Source: Pseudolactococcus laudensis
GTDB lineage: Bacteria; Bacillota; Bacilli; Lactobacillales; Streptococcaceae
Assembly: GCF_013449735.1 (NCBI RefSeq)
Contig: NZ_JACBNY010000007.1
Coordinates: 1 to 64,000 of the forward strand
Length of the DNA: 64,000 bases
Reading direction: 5' to 3'
The notes beneath the pieces are model-generated. The model saw only the letters and a program-made list of their open reading frames with translations. It ran no database searches and was not told where the DNA came from. Of the stretch, positions 46,693-57,779 are shown piece after piece; position 1 is the stretch's first letter, and each line of letters begins with the position of its first letter. A program made the position numbers and the translations under genes.

Positions 46693-47532
46693 TTATCGAC
46701 CAGCTCCGCCACCCGATGAAGAACCGCCGCCAAAGCCGCCGCCACCACCTGATGACCCATCAGAACCACCACCATAGCCTCCTGAGCCACCACCACGATT
46801 ATTGAAAATCGCAATGAGAATCCACATAAGGATATCGCCATGTCCAGTTAAAATCATACCTAAAATAAAGATAAATATAATCCCGAAAACAATCAAACCA
46901 CCTATTGGATTACCCGAAGATTGTTCTTGATTATTCTCATAATCATTATGAGAAGGCGCTTCAGGTGTTTGTTCTTCAGATGTTTGCTCACTATTAGCAT
47001 TGCCAGTTAAGACATCTGAAAATGCTTTAATGGTTTGAGATACTGCGGTATCATAATCATCTTTGGCACGATAGGGGACAAAGTCATTGTCTAAAATTCG
47101 ACCGACTTTGCCATCGTTTAACTCTCCCTCGAGGCCTTGACCAACCTCCACCCATACTTTTTTCTCATCCTTTGCAATGAGCATGAGTAAGCCGTTATCA
47201 CTCTCCTTATCTCCAATACCTGTTTGATTAAAGACCGTATTGGCATATTCTTGAATCATCTTATTTTTCAACGTATCAACTGTTAAAACAATAATTTGAG
47301 CTTTTTTACTCACATCTAGGTTTTCGAGTTGATGATTCAAGTCATTTTTAGTCGTATCTGATAATAAATCAGCCTGGTCATAAATATAGGTATGTTCTTG
47401 CCAGGTAATTTTCGATACTGCTTCACCAGCTTTATGGTCACCTTGCCACTTAAAAAAGCCGAAAACACCAGCTAAAGCCACTAGCATGATAGTCATGAAG
47501 ATGATTTTTTGGGTAAATTTATTTGTCTTCAT
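46693..47532 (-). CDS. TPM-domain membrane protein with glycine-rich tail (YgcG-like)
   Basis: The 279-residue protein has an N-terminal signal/anchor (10-27), an extracytoplasmic TPM domain (about 45-180, YIYDQADLLSDTTKNDLNHQL and DNGLLMLIAKDEKKVWVEVGQGLEG), a second membrane segment (about 212-245), and a Gly/Ser-rich tail (GGGSGGYGGGSDGSSGGGGGF). This is the YgcG/TPM partner usually paired with LemA. It overlaps potC by 14 bases, so it belongs to the pot operon. Confidence 0.88.
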   Translation of the reverse strand: MKTNKFTQKIIFMTIMLVALAGVFGFFKWQGDHKAGEAVSKITWQEHTYIYDQADLLSDTTKNDLNHQLENLDVSKKAQIIVLTVDTLKNKMIQEYANTVFNQTGIGDKESDNGLLMLIAKDEKKVWVEVGQGLEGELNDGKVGRILDNDFVPYRAKDDYDTAVSQTIKAFSDVLTGNANSEQTSEEQTPEAPSHNDYENNQEQSSGNPIGGLIVFGIIFIFILGMILTGHGDILMWILIAIFNNRGGGSGGYGGGSDGSSGGGGGFGGGSSSGGGAGR

Positions 47533-48301
47533 CTGCGCTCCTCATAATCATATAATAACCGATTACAAGCAAAATTGAAAGTATAAACACTAATGCAGAT
47601 AACGCATTGATTTCAAGTGAGATGCCGTGACGTGCGCGTGAGTAGATTTCAACGGACAAAGTTGAAAAACCATTACCGGTAACAAAGAAAGTTACCGCAA
47701 AATCATCTAGAGAATAGGTAAAGGCCATGAAGAATCCGGCGATAATACCCGGAGTTAAAAATGGTAGCACAACTTCTGTCATTGTTTGGCGCTGAGTCGC
47801 GCCTAAATCATAGGCTGCATTGATCATATCCTGATCCATTTCTTGCAAACGAGGTAAGACCATGAGCACAACAATAGGTATCGAGAAGGCAATGTGCGCC
47901 ATTAAAACTGACGCAAAGCCTAATTTAAACCCGATTGAGGTAAGCAAAATAAGAAAGCTTGCACCAATCATAACATCAGGTGAAACCAACAAGACGTTAT
48001 TAAGTGACAAAATAGTATTCTGGCGTTTCTTTTTTGCTCGGTGAATATAGATTGTCCCAAAAGTGCCAATAATTGTCGCAATAAACGCTGATAAAAAAGC
48101 GAGTAAAAAGGTCTGAACGACAATTAAAATCAAGCGATGGTCAGCAAATAAAGCTTGAAAATATTCAAAAGTAAAGCCAGTAAAGGCATTCATATTGCCA
48201 TTTTTATTGAAGGCATAAATAATTAGATAAAAAATAGGCAGGTACAAAAGAGCAAAAACAAAAATCAAATAAGCATTTTCAAATTTAAAACGTCGTTTCA
48301 T
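47519..48301 (-). CDS. potC: Spermidine/putrescine ABC transporter permease PotC
   Basis: The 260-residue protein has six membrane segments and the permease EAA loop NAAYDLGATQRQTMTEVVLPFLTPGIIAGF near 165-195. With PotB it forms the channel of the polyamine importer. Its start overlaps the potB stop by four bases and its end overlaps the TPM gene. Confidence 0.95.
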   Translation of the reverse strand: MKRRFKFENAYLIFVFALLYLPIFYLIIYAFNKNGNMNAFTGFTFEYFQALFADHRLILIVVQTFLLAFLSAFIATIIGTFGTIYIHRAKKKRQNTILSLNNVLLVSPDVMIGASFLILLTSIGFKLGFASVLMAHIAFSIPIVVLMVLPRLQEMDQDMINAAYDLGATQRQTMTEVVLPFLTPGIIAGFFMAFTYSLDDFAVTFFVTGNGFSTLSVEIYSRARHGISLEINALSALVFILSILLVIGYYMIMRSADEDK

Positions 48302-49098
48302 GCTTTGCTACCTCTCTCCCGTGTCAAGAACATCACAGCAAACATTGTGATAATGAGGACCATGCCAATGGTTGCCCCCATACCCCAGTTTTGAGTAACA
48401 AGGAAATGTTCCTCAATGGCAGTCCCTAAAGTAATCACACGGTTACCACCGATTAATCTCGTCAGCATGAACAGGCTTAGACTGGGGATAAAAACAGCTT
48501 GAACACCTGACCTAACACCATTCATAGAAAGTGGAAAAATAATTTGTGTGAAATTTTGAAACCGTGTTGTCCCTAAATCATATCCAGCCTTAATCAAATT
48601 GCCGTCAATCTCATCTATCGCATTAAAAATAGGTAGGACCATGAAAGGAATTTCAATATAAGCAGCAACAAAAATAAAAGAAAAATCGGTAAACAAGATT
48701 TGTTGACTACCAAGCCCCATAAAGTTCAGGAAACCATTAACCGCACCAGATTGTCCGAAAATACCAATAAATGCGTAGGCTTTGAGTAAGAGGTTAATCC
48801 AGGTAGGTAAAATAATCAACATCAACCAAAGTTGTTTATGTTTTAATTTTGTCAAAAAATAAGCAGTTGGATAGCTGATGATAAGTGTCACAGCCGTAAT
48901 GATAGCTGCATAAATCACAGAATTCACGGACATTTTCAGATAAGTCCAACTGGTAAAATACGTCCCATAATTAGCCAAAGTCACATTGCCATCAATATCG
49001 AAAAATGATTTATAAACCAATAAAGCGATAGGGGCTAGAACAAATAAGAATAGCCAAAGACAATAGGGAATAGCGGATAGTTGTGTTTTTTTAGTCAT
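48298..49098 (-). CDS. potB: Spermidine/putrescine ABC transporter permease PotB
   Basis: The 266-residue protein has six membrane segments and the EAA loop KAGYDLGTTRFQNFTQIIFPLSMNGVRSGV near 168-197. It overlaps the preceding membrane-protein gene and potC by four bases each (ATGA), so translation is coupled in both directions. Confidence 0.95.
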   Translation of the reverse strand: MTKKTQLSAIPYCLWLFLFVLAPIALLVYKSFFDIDGNVTLANYGTYFTSWTYLKMSVNSVIYAAIITAVTLIISYPTAYFLTKLKHKQLWLMLIILPTWINLLLKAYAFIGIFGQSGAVNGFLNFMGLGSQQILFTDFSFIFVAAYIEIPFMVLPIFNAIDEIDGNLIKAGYDLGTTRFQNFTQIIFPLSMNGVRSGVQAVFIPSLSLFMLTRLIGGNRVITLGTAIEEHFLVTQNWGMGATIGMVLIITMFAVMFLTRERGSKA

Positions 49099-50276
49099 AA
49101 AGTTTCTTTTGGTGTCATATCGACAAGTTTAAGTTGCCAGCGACGATGTGATTGCGACAAATCTTGAATCGCATTAATCAACATCACTAGCCAGATAAAA
49201 GCAATAACAAAGGCGATGATTTCAAAAAATGTCAAAGACAGATAATGAATCCCTAAAAATAGAAAAGCAGATAATACTAGTAAACCAAGCGTGATAGCAG
49301 AAAATACGAGAAATTCTTTAGAAATGTCTGGTATAAGCCATTTTAAAAGCAGAATTAATACAATGATACAAATAACGATGCCAAAAGCAGATAAATTATG
49401 CACGGTCATCGTCCATGAATAACTATTAGCTGGGAAAATTCCGACACAGGCAATTAAGACTGCAATTAAATAATAGAAAAATCGAACGACTGTACTTTTT
49501 TTAGTATAAAAGGCACTTTGCGAAAACTCTGAAAACAAATAGTCAGTAATCGTTAGTAAAATGAATGCTGAAAAAATCAGCGTCATATTAAATTCCCAAT
49601 GTCTTTTAGCCTCATAAGTCCCTAAAAAACTAAAGTTAAATTGCCACCAATCTCGTTGATTATTCAAAGCCATAGCAACGAGAACGCCAACAATGAAAGT
49701 AACAAATAGCATGGCGATTAGATTAGACACTTTGACAGACACGGCAGAAGAAATTAAAACAAAATTGATAACTGCTGAAAAGGCTAGAACAAATAAAGAG
49801 GCGGACACTGGGTCAAAACTAACCCCACTAAAGGTGTGGCGCATAATATAAAATGTAATGACAGTCACTGCTAAAGTCACTAAAGAATAGGTTAAAGATA
49901 AGGTCAATGTTTCCCGCATTTTCGTAAACCAAGATTGCTTAGCCTGAGCATGCGGTATTTTTCGATAAGCTAAAATGAACGAAATGAAACCTGTGAATAT
50001 GCCGAAAACCGTACTTGCATGAGCAACGGAAATCACATCGTCGCCAGTAAAAGAAATTTGTGATTTTTGAGTGATTAAGAAAGTCATCAGAGCCATAAGC
50101 CAAGCAAATAAACTTGGAATTAGTAGGTGTCTTAAAGAGAAATTTTGACGATTGTTAATTGAGGCACTTTTTAATTTGATCAAAAACCCATTATCAACAG
50201 CTTCCAAAATCAAATCATCTTCATCACCGTTCAGTACTTCTGCGAGTGTATCTGGTACCTCAATATATTTCTTCAT
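49095..50276 (-). CDS. Uncharacterised polytopic membrane protein inserted between potA and potB
   Basis: The 393-residue protein has a short cytoplasmic N-terminus (LAEVLNGDEDDLILEAVDNGFLIKL) and about ten or eleven hydrophobic membrane segments from residue 50 on. The N-terminal part looks like a small regulatory segment. I do not recognise the family with certainty. It overlaps potB by four bases and follows potA by 87, so it is produced together with the polyamine importer. It could be an accessory or regulatory part of the transporter or a polyamine exporter. Confidence 0.7.
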   Translation of the reverse strand: MKKYIEVPDTLAEVLNGDEDDLILEAVDNGFLIKLKSASINNRQNFSLRHLLIPSLFAWLMALMTFLITQKSQISFTGDDVISVAHASTVFGIFTGFISFILAYRKIPHAQAKQSWFTKMRETLTLSLTYSLVTLAVTVITFYIMRHTFSGVSFDPVSASLFVLAFSAVINFVLISSAVSVKVSNLIAMLFVTFIVGVLVAMALNNQRDWWQFNFSFLGTYEAKRHWEFNMTLIFSAFILLTITDYLFSEFSQSAFYTKKSTVVRFFYYLIAVLIACVGIFPANSYSWTMTVHNLSAFGIVICIIVLILLLKWLIPDISKEFLVFSAITLGLLVLSAFLFLGIHYLSLTFFEIIAFVIAFIWLVMLINAIQDLSQSHRRWQLKLVDMTPKETL

Positions 50277-50363
50277 TTTTTCCCCCTATTACAAATCAGC
50301 TAATTAACTTTCTATCAGCTGAGTAAACTTACCAATCATGCAGATGTAACAACAGACCATCTT

Positions 50364-51515
50364 TTAGTCTTTGATGTTTTCCTCTTCAATTGCATTGATT
50401 AAACCAGCTTCAACAATCTCCTCATCTACATATTCTTCAATCCGAGCATCAAATTCTTCTTCTGTTTCATTGAGTCGCATAATATGAATGTCTTCTGATT
50501 CAAAATCAAGACCAATTACCTCCCCAACAATCGCGCGTCGTGTTGAATGAATCATCCAATCTTGTCCTAACTCGTCAACCGCAATGATTTCATAATGTAC
50601 ACCGCGGAAGAGTTGCGTTTGTACCTTAACAATTAACTTTCCTTCATCTGGTAACGTCAATCTTAAATCTTCCGGTCGAATGACAACTTCAACCGGTTCA
50701 TTTTTTCTCATCCCACCATCGACAGATTCAAATCTTTTGCCATTAAACTCGACCAAATAATCATCTATCATAATCCCTGAGATGATATTAGATTCACCAA
50801 TAAAATTCGCTACAAAGCGATTAATCGGCTCGTCATAAATATCCACTGGTGTGCCCGATTGAACAATTTCGCCATCATTGATGATAAATATCCAGTCACT
50901 CATGGCTAAGGCCTCTTCTTGGTCATGCGTGACAAAAACAAATGTAATGCCTAGTTTTTGTTGTAGCGCACGAAGTTCGTACTGCATTTCAGTCCGTAAT
51001 TTCAAGTCAAGGGCGCTCAAAGGTTCATCTAGCAAAACAACCTTGGGTTGATTGACAATTGCTCTCGCAATTGCGACACGTTGACGCTGACCTCCAGATA
51101 ATTTTTGAATGCGTCGGTTTTCAAAACCTGTCAAACGAACCATTTTAAGCGCATCTAGCACACGTTTTTCAATCTGTGATTTTTCAACCTTGCGAATTTT
51201 TAAAGGAAAGGCAATATTATCAAACACATTTTTATGAGGTAATAAGGCATAATTTTGGAAAACAGTATGCACATCACGTTGATTGATTGGCACATCATTA
51301 ATACGTTCATTGTCAAGATAGATATCACCAGTCGTTGCGTCAGTCAAACCCGCAATAATATTGAGGATTGTTGATTTACCTGAGCCTGACGCGCCTAAAA
51401 GCGTATAAAATTTCCCCGCCTCTAACTCAAAATTAATATCTCTGAGGATGAGTTGACCGTTATCTTCAAAAGACTTAGACACATTCTTGAACTCAATGAT
51501 TGGGTTAGTCGTCAA
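50364..51515 (-). CDS. potA: Spermidine/putrescine ABC transporter ATPase
   Basis: The 383-residue ATPase has Walker [10 protein letters not shown] near 38, the signature [15 protein letters not shown] near 137, Walker [13 protein letters not shown], and a C-terminal TOBE-type domain. It drives polyamine uptake through PotBC. Its start overlaps the end of murB by 11 bases. Confidence 0.95.
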   Translation of the reverse strand: MTTNPIIEFKNVSKSFEDNGQLILRDINFELEAGKFYTLLGASGSGKSTILNIIAGLTDATTGDIYLDNERINDVPINQRDVHTVFQNYALLPHKNVFDNIAFPLKIRKVEKSQIEKRVLDALKMVRLTGFENRRIQKLSGGQRQRVAIARAIVNQPKVVLLDEPLSALDLKLRTEMQYELRALQQKLGITFVFVTHDQEEALAMSDWIFIINDGEIVQSGTPVDIYDEPINRFVANFIGESNIISGIMIDDYLVEFNGKRFESVDGGMRKNEPVEVVIRPEDLRLTLPDEGKLIVKVQTQLFRGVHYEIIAVDELGQDWMIHSTRRAIVGEVIGLDFESEDIHIMRLNETEEEFDARIEEYVDEEIVEAGLINAIEEENIKD

Positions 51516-52419
51516 TTTTTTCTTCTCCTAAAATTCGTACCTCTGGTTCTAATGTCACACCAGAAGACGCTTTGACTTGCGCAATGACATAAGCAATTAA
51601 TGCCTCGTAGTCCTTGGCAGTACCGTTATCAACATTGACCATAAAGCCGGCATGCTTTTTAGAGACTTGAACACCACCAATCTGATGACCTTGTAAACCT
51701 GCATCTTGAATCAACTGACCTGCAAAGTAGCCAACCGGTCTCTTAAATACAGAGCCACAACTTGGAAATTTCAGCGGCTGTTTTAATTCTCGCAAGTGAG
51801 TTAATCGTGCCATCTCAGCTTTAATAACTTCGTAATCACCACTGCTTAACGAAAATTTTGCTGATAGGGCAATATAATGTTTACTTTTCAGAATTGATTT
51901 ACGGTAGCCAAACTGCATATCCTCTGCAGAAATCACGAAAATATCACCTGATTGGTCCATGACCTGAACGCTAGATAGGACTGTCGCAATCTCCCCACCG
52001 TAGGCACCTGCATTCATAAATACAGCACCACCAACTGACCCTGGAATACCACAGGCAAATTCAAAGCCAGTCAATGAATTATCCAAAGCGACTTGCGTCG
52101 TATCGATTAAACTAGCACCAGCCTGCGCTTCAATCACATAACCATTGGCACGAATCGTGTTCATTTTTTCGAGTAGAATAACGAAACCACGAATACCACC
52201 GTTACGAACGATAAGATTACTAGCATTGCCCAAAACGAGGAAGGGTGTCTGCGTTTCGTTGGCAAGTTTAACCAATGTTTGCAACTGATATTTATCTGTC
52301 GGAAAAGCGAGAAAATCAGCTGGTCCACCAACTTTCGTGTAGGTATAATTGGAGAGTGGTTCATCAAATTTCACCACCAATTCCGGTAATTTTTCAAGTA
52401 TTTCATTTTTTGTTAACAT
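51505..52419 (-). CDS. murB: UDP-N-acetylenolpyruvoylglucosamine reductase
   Basis: MurB reduces UDP-GlcNAc-enolpyruvate to UDP-MurNAc in peptidoglycan synthesis. The start at 52419 gives 304 residues beginning [13 protein letters not shown]. The FAD-domain motif [37 protein letters not shown], and the proton-donor Ser in [11 protein letters not shown] are present. An upstream in-frame ATG at 52473 lacks a ribosome binding site and adds an unlikely 18-residue extension. MurB-potABCD is a common order in this family of bacteria. Confidence 0.93.
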   Translation of the reverse strand: MLTKNEILEKLPELVVKFDEPLSNYTYTKVGGPADFLAFPTDKYQLQTLVKLANETQTPFLVLGNASNLIVRNGGIRGFVILLEKMNTIRANGYVIEAQAGASLIDTTQVALDNSLTGFEFACGIPGSVGGAVFMNAGAYGGEIATVLSSVQVMDQSGDIFVISAEDMQFGYRKSILKSKHYIALSAKFSLSSGDYEVIKAEMARLTHLRELKQPLKFPSCGSVFKRPVGYFAGQLIQDAGLQGHQIGGVQVSKKHAGFMVNVDNGTAKDYEALIAYVIAQVKASSGVTLEPEVRILGEEKIDD

Positions 52420-52475
52420 ATTTGCTCTTTTCGTATCAAAAATTTTTTCGTGCAAGACGCATCTAGTCATCACAT

Positions 52476-52501
52476 AAAAATAGCTTGTACCAAAGGTACA
52501 A
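52476..52501 (-). terminator. Terminator of rarD
   Basis: TTGTACC pairs with GGTACAA around a three-base loop; a GCTATTTTTATG tail follows on the minus strand. Confidence 0.6.
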
Positions 52502-52506
52502 CACTA

Positions 52507-53394
52507 TTATTTTACCATATTTTTAGTCTTTTTCATCAGCATAACTTGCCCGATGATAAAGACAATAATGGCAAGCCAAATGGCTGCAAAACCATATAAG
52601 TTTTCTAGTTTAAAAGTTTCGTGGAAAAGGAATATCGCCACTGCCAATTGTATCGTGGGACTAACATACTGCACAAAGCCAACGACGTTAAGAGGGGCTT
52701 GTTTCAGCGCTTCTGCAAATAAAAGCAAAGGAATGGCTGTAATAATCCCTGACAAAATCAAATAGATAATTTGGTAAACCGTATAATCACTTGGTGTATG
52801 CTTAGCAAAAAATAGAATAAAGATTAACACAAAGGGCGTCACAATGATTGTTTCCACAAACACGGCAACATCACTTGAGAGTGTCACATTTTTCTTTATC
52901 ATGCCATAAGTGCCAAATGAAAAAGGCAATAGAATTGACACAATAGGTAAATGACCACTTTGAACTGTTAAAATTAAGACACCTAATAGAGCAAATGCAA
53001 GTGATATCTTAGTGAAGTTTTCCAAATTTTCTTTGAGAAAGACAACAGCCAATAAAACAGAAAACAGAGGATTAATATAATATCCCAGACTTGCGGCTGT
53101 TGCCTGTCCATGACCAACTGCATAAATAAAGACGAGCCAATTAATTGAAATCAGGAAACTTGCCAAAATCATGGAGATCAATTCAGATTTATTCGCAAGT
53201 AAACCTGATACCTCAGTTTTCAATTTATTCATTCGACCAAATAAGAGGAAATATAGCAGCATCGTCAACATCGTCGACATCATTCGATAAGAAAAAACTT
53301 CGTAGGCATCAACCCCACTCAATAATTTCCAAAATATGGAGAGAAATCCCCAAGCAATATAAGAGCCAAACGCTAGTAATAAACCTTTTTTCAC
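52507..53394 (-). CDS. rarD: EamA-family transporter RarD
   Basis: The 295-residue protein has about ten membrane segments in two EamA repeats and the RarD start pattern KGLLLAFGSYIAWGFLSIFWKLL. The later block QYVSPTIQLAVAIFLFHETF is typical of RarD. The substrate is unknown. It is monocistronic. The 53395-53608 gap upstream holds an imperfect inverted repeat (AAATTAAAAATAGAATTTT near 53472 with AAAAATTCTAATTTT near 53516) and no gene. Confidence 0.85.
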   Translation of the reverse strand: MKKGLLLAFGSYIAWGFLSIFWKLLSGVDAYEVFSYRMMSTMLTMLLYFLLFGRMNKLKTEVSGLLANKSELISMILASFLISINWLVFIYAVGHGQATAASLGYYINPLFSVLLAVVFLKENLENFTKISLAFALLGVLILTVQSGHLPIVSILLPFSFGTYGMIKKNVTLSSDVAVFVETIIVTPFVLIFILFFAKHTPSDYTVYQIIYLILSGIITAIPLLLFAEALKQAPLNVVGFVQYVSPTIQLAVAIFLFHETFKLENLYGFAAIWLAIIVFIIGQVMLMKKTKNMVK

Positions 53395-53608
53395 ATATTC
53401 CCCCTTTTGACTATCAAATTATTTATCTCTAGTCTTCCTTATTTAATATGACCTCAATCATGTCCGTGTAAAATTAAAAATAGAATTTTCACGAGTTCAA
53501 GATTGAACAAGACCGTAAAAATTCTAATTTTATGCGTAAGGCGACTGATTAACGTACAGTTTTCAATCTTTGATTTAAAGATAAAATTTGACAGCATCCC
53601 TGTAATAC

Positions 53609-54481
53609 TTAATACACGACTTTAATACCTTGTGTATCAACTGCCAATTCTAATAACTGACCTGAAAATTCTTGTGCTTCAAGCTCTGACTTAATTGTTG
53701 TTAATTTATCTATTGGCATCATGATCATGACAGTTGGGCCAGCACCAGATAAATATGTCGCATAAGCACCCTTAGCATGACTGATTTCTCGGATTTTAGC
53801 AACTTCTGGCACAAGCTTACCACGATAGCTTTCATGGAATAAATCTTGTTCCATGAGTTGACCGGCAAGTGCCATATCACCTGTCAAAAGTGCTGCAATT
53901 GCAACGTTAGCAATTGCACTAGCTGCCACTGCATCATGATAGGTAAATTCGTTAGGTAGTACTTGACGTGAATCACTCGTTTTCAGTTCATAATCCGGAA
54001 TAAAAGCAAGTAGACCCGTCTCTGGCATTGGTGCTGTAACATGATTGGTTTTTCCGCCTATGCTGTTGGCAATGACTAAATTACCAAAAATCGCAGGAGC
54101 AACATTATCAGGATGCCCTTCAATTTTTGTAGCAATTGCTATCTTGTCAGCACCTGTCAAATTAAGTTGACCAAGTTGGTTGGCAAGTTCAATCCCTGCA
54201 ACAACGACTGAACTAGAAGAACCCAGACCACGCGCCAAAGGTATCTCACTAATCATTTTTATCTTGTGTGGCTGTAAGCTTGGAGATACCTGTAAGGCAG
54301 TCTCAAGTAACAAATTACGTTCATCAGACGGTACTTCTACCCCTAAATCATGCTCGATATGCCAATGATTTGTTGCTTCTAATAGCTCAATCGTCAAATA
54401 AAGATTAACCGCAAGCCCAACTGAGTCAAATCCTGGTCCAAGATTGGCTGATGTTGCTGGTACTGATATTGTCAAAGTCAT
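53609..54481 (-). CDS. thrB: Homoserine kinase
   Basis: ThrB phosphorylates homoserine on the way to threonine. The 290-residue GHMP kinase has [22 protein letters not shown] at the start, the ATP loop [22 protein letters not shown] near 82-103, and [13 protein letters not shown] at the C-terminal end. It lies 11 bases after hom on the same strand. Confidence 0.95.
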   Translation of the reverse strand: MTLTISVPATSANLGPGFDSVGLAVNLYLTIELLEATNHWHIEHDLGVEVPSDERNLLLETALQVSPSLQPHKIKMISEIPLARGLGSSSSVVVAGIELANQLGQLNLTGADKIAIATKIEGHPDNVAPAIFGNLVIANSIGGKTNHVTAPMPETGLLAFIPDYELKTSDSRQVLPNEFTYHDAVAASAIANVAIAALLTGDMALAGQLMEQDLFHESYRGKLVPEVAKIREISHAKGAYATYLSGAGPTVMIMMPIDKLTTIKSELEAQEFSGQLLELAVDTQGIKVVY

Positions 54482-54492
54482 CTGTCTTACCT

Positions 54493-55773
54493 TTAAATTA
54501 CTTTAATTGTGTTGCGAAGTGTGAAACCTTCTAGATTTGAGATTTTTTCTACTAGACTGTCAAATTGATTCAAATCCATTTTGTGCGAAATAATAGCAAT
54601 ACTTGCGCGGTCATCACCAATATTTTCTTGGAAGACTTGCTCAAATGACACATTTTCTGCATGAAAAAGTTCTGCCAAGTGAAGAAGTTGCCCAGCTTTA
54701 TCTTCTGTCTCAATCGCAAAATAGTATTTGTCGACTAAATCCTCTTTTGTTGCATAGACTGTTTCGCGTGTAAAGGTATTAAAAGCAGGTAATACTTCAC
54801 CTTTATCAATCCCTTTAGCAAGTTCAATTACATCTGCAACAACTGATGTCGCTGTTGGTTTTTGACCAGCACCAGGACCATAGAACATGGCTTCATTAAT
54901 TCCGATAGATTCAACAAAGACAGCGTTCATGACACCGTTGACAGTCGCGAGTTGGTGATTCTTAGGTAAGAATGTTGGCACAACCTCTGCATAAATACCT
55001 GAAGGACGTTCAACAATTTCACCTACTAATTTAATAACAAATCCCAATTTTTGTGCCAGCTTAACATCTTCTGGCGTAATATTTCGGATGCCTTCATGAC
55101 GTACATCTTCAAATTTGATTGTCATACCAAATGCAAATTGACTGAGAATCACAATTTTATAAGCAGCATCAATACCGTCAACATCATTTGTTGGGTCTGA
55201 TTCAGCATAACCCAGACGACTTGCCTCGGCTAGCGCTTCATCATAAGTCCAACCTTCATCAACCATCTTCGTCATCATGAAATTACTAGTCCCATTGACA
55301 ACACCGAGTATTTTAGTAATTTTATCAGCTGTATAAGAGTTTGCAAGGGTACGAAGAATAGGTATTCCTCCTGTGACTGCTGCTTCATAATACAAGACCA
55401 CACCATTGTCAGTAGCAACTTTTAGCAAGTCTGAACCATGAACTGCCAATAAATCTTTATTAGCAGTCACAACATGTTTTTTAGCTTGTAGGGCTTGTGT
55501 GATGAAAGTCTTAGCTGGCTCGATGCGGCCCATCAATTCAATAACTATATCAATTGTATCATCGTTCAGGATGGCTGTTATATCAGTCACAAATTCATAC
55601 TGATGGCCTTGTGCTAATAACGCTTGTTTCTCAGCATCATCTCTAACCAAGAATTTTGCGATTTGAATATCAGTACCCGCTTGAGCAGTGATTTTTTCGC
55701 CATTTTCTTTTAGTAAAAAAGGAATGCCACTTGCTACTGTTCCGAATCCGAGTAAAGCAATATTGATTGTCAT
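54493..55773 (-). CDS. hom: Homoserine dehydrogenase
   Basis: The enzyme reduces aspartate semialdehyde to homoserine. The 426-residue protein has the NAD(P) site [31 protein letters not shown] near 95-107, the catalytic block [14 protein letters not shown], and a C-terminal ACT domain (about 350-426, [19 protein letters not shown]) for feedback control by threonine. It forms an operon with thrB. A short 94-bp leader upstream shows no T-box. Confidence 0.95.
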   Translation of the reverse strand: MTINIALLGFGTVASGIPFLLKENGEKITAQAGTDIQIAKFLVRDDAEKQALLAQGHQYEFVTDITAILNDDTIDIVIELMGRIEPAKTFITQALQAKKHVVTANKDLLAVHGSDLLKVATDNGVVLYYEAAVTGGIPILRTLANSYTADKITKILGVVNGTSNFMMTKMVDEGWTYDEALAEASRLGYAESDPTNDVDGIDAAYKIVILSQFAFGMTIKFEDVRHEGIRNITPEDVKLAQKLGFVIKLVGEIVERPSGIYAEVVPTFLPKNHQLATVNGVMNAVFVESIGINEAMFYGPGAGQKPTATSVVADVIELAKGIDKGEVLPAFNTFTRETVYATKEDLVDKYYFAIETEDKAGQLLHLAELFHAENVSFEQVFQENIGDDRASIAIISHKMDLNQFDSLVEKISNLEGFTLRNTIKVI

Positions 55774-55867
55774 GTGTCTTAACGCTCCTTCAAAATATAA
55801 AATATCATTAGTGCCATTATAGCAGAATTTTCAGAACATTTCTATAATTTTTTTAATTTAGATGAGT

Positions 55868-56458
55868 TTAATCGACAAAACTTTCAATAACTTGCCATGC
55901 CTCGTCTAAGCCAGTTTTATCAAAACTTGAAAAAATGACAAAATCATCCGTACTATCGAACTGCAAAGTTCTCTTAATCATGCTCTCGTGCTTATTCCAT
56001 TTACTACGCGGAATTTTATCAGCCTTGGTCGCAACCAAAATAACTGGAATTTCATAGTATTTCAGGAATTCATACATCTGAATATCATCAGCCGATGGCT
56101 CGTGTCGCATATCCACCAAGCTCACAACCGCACGTAAATTCGCACGTGTTGTCAAATATTCCTCAATCATGCCGCCCCATTTTTCACGTTCTTTTTTAGA
56201 AACGCGAGCATAGCCATAACCCGGCACGTCTACAAAATGAAGGGTATCATCAATATTAAAAAAGTTAAGGAGCTGCGTTTTACCAGGACGACCAGAAGTC
56301 CGAGCAAAGTTTTTACGATTAAGTAATGTATTGATAAAACTTGATTTACCAACATTTGAACGACCGGCTAGGGCAATTTCTGGCATATCAGTTTCAGGGT
56401 ATTGTTTACTTGATGCCGCTGAAATTGTCAAGCTGACATTGTGAATATTAAATTTCAT
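55868..56458 (-). CDS. engB: Ribosome-biogenesis GTPase EngB/YsxC
   Basis: EngB is an essential GTPase for 50S assembly. The protein has G1 [11 protein letters not shown]3 [11 protein letters not shown]4 ATKADKI, and G5-like SSFD. The start at 56458 (MKFNIHN) gives 196 residues, close to the usual length; an in-frame start at 56485 is less supported. It follows clpX at a distance of about 50 bases. Confidence 0.93.
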   Translation of the reverse strand: MKFNIHNVSLTISAASSKQYPETDMPEIALAGRSNVGKSSFINTLLNRKNFARTSGRPGKTQLLNFFNIDDTLHFVDVPGYGYARVSKKEREKWGGMIEEYLTTRANLRAVVSLVDMRHEPSADDIQMYEFLKYYEIPVILVATKADKIPRSKWNKHESMIKRTLQFDSTDDFVIFSSFDKTGLDEAWQVIESFVD

Positions 56459-56510
56459 GTTTCTCATTTCTATCGCTGTGACCAACTTTGATCACGTTTG
56501 GGATTACCGT

Positions 56511-57728
56511 TTAGGCGCCTAAGATTAAAGGTTCTTCCGTTCCCCGAACAGCTTCCTCAGTAATCACGACTTTCGTCACATTTTCCATGCTCGGCACTTC
56601 AAACATGACATCCATCATCACTTCCTCGATAATTGAGCGCAAGCCACGAGCACCTGTTTTGCGTTCAATTGCCTTTTCAGCAATGGCATCTAAAGCACCA
56701 GATTCGAATTCTAAGGCCACGTCGTCAAAACTAAGGAGACGCTGATATTGTTTAACGAGTGCATTTTTAGGCTCGGTCAGAATATGTACCAAGTCATCCT
56801 TGGTCAAACGCTCAAGTGCTGCAACGATTGGCAGACGGCCGATAAACTCAGGAATTAAACCAAATTTTTGAATATCTTCAGCCACAATTTCTTGCATGTA
56901 AGAATCATTTTCGCCTAATGCTTTGTTATTGGCACCAAAACCGATGATTTTCTCACCAAAACGCTGTTTAACAATTTCTTCGATGCCATCAAAAGCACCA
57001 CCAACGATAAAGAGGATGTTTTTTGTATCCAACTGAATCATTTCTTGGTTAGGGTGTTTACGTCCGCCCTGTGGTGGCACACTCGCAACTGTTCCCTCGA
57101 TGATTTTCAGCAAGGCTTGTTGGACACCCTCGCCTGAAACATCACGTGTAATCGAGACATTTTCAGATTTTTTAGCAATCTTATCTATTTCATCAACATA
57201 GATAATCCCACGTTCAGCACGTTCAACGTTATAGTCCGATGCTTGTAAGAGTTTGAGTAGAATATTTTCCACATCTTCACCAACATAACCTGCCTCAGTC
57301 AAACTCGTTGCATCAGCAATGGCAAAAGGTACATTTAGTGAACGCGCTAAAGTTTGTGCCAAGAAAGTTTTACCAGAACCCGTTGGACCAATCATCAAAA
57401 TATTTGATTTTTGCAGTTCAACATCATCATTTTCCTTGCTTTCCGAAAAGTTAATACGTTTGTAGTGGTTATAAACTGCAACAGAAAGTGCACGTTTGGC
57501 GGTATCTTGACCAATCACATATTCGTTTAAAACAGCCAATAATTCTTTTGGTGTTTTACTTTCCAAAACATCAGTTTGACCTTCGCCTTTAAACTCTTCA
57601 CGCAAAATGTCCATTGATAATTCAACACACTCATTACAAATATATACATCGCTACCAGCGATAATCTTCTTAACTTCATCTTGTGATTTACCACAAAATG
57701 AACAAAAAATTTCATTATTCATTATCAT
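56511..57728 (-). CDS. clpX: ATP-dependent Clp protease ATP-binding subunit ClpX
   Basis: ClpX unfolds substrates for ClpP. The 405-residue protein has an N-terminal zinc-binding domain (CSFCGKSQ...CNECVE), Walker [16 protein letters not shown], Walker [17 protein letters not shown], the [13 protein letters not shown] pore/linker region, and sensor 2 [15 protein letters not shown]. Two ATGs, 57728 and 57722, are possible. It lies in the folA-clpX-engB cluster. Confidence 0.96.
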   Translation of the reverse strand: MIMNNEIFCSFCGKSQDEVKKIIAGSDVYICNECVELSMDILREEFKGEGQTDVLESKTPKELLAVLNEYVIGQDTAKRALSVAVYNHYKRINFSESKENDDVELQKSNILMIGPTGSGKTFLAQTLARSLNVPFAIADATSLTEAGYVGEDVENILLKLLQASDYNVERAERGIIYVDEIDKIAKKSENVSITRDVSGEGVQQALLKIIEGTVASVPPQGGRKHPNQEMIQLDTKNILFIVGGAFDGIEEIVKQRFGEKIIGFGANNKALGENDSYMQEIVAEDIQKFGLIPEFIGRLPIVAALERLTKDDLVHILTEPKNALVKQYQRLLSFDDVALEFESGALDAIAEKAIERKTGARGLRSIIEEVMMDVMFEVPSMENVTKVVITEEAVRGTEEPLILGA

Positions 57729-57779
57729 TTTTTAGATTTTCCCTCTTCTAAACGTCAATAACTTGGCTAACTTGAGCCC

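Noticed and set aside
51505-52473. Longer murB start at 52473
   Set aside because: It lacks a ribosome binding site, runs close to the rarD terminator, and adds a non-conserved extension.
55774-55867. T-box or other riboswitch before hom
   Set aside because: The region is only 94 bp with no T-box sequence or strong stem.
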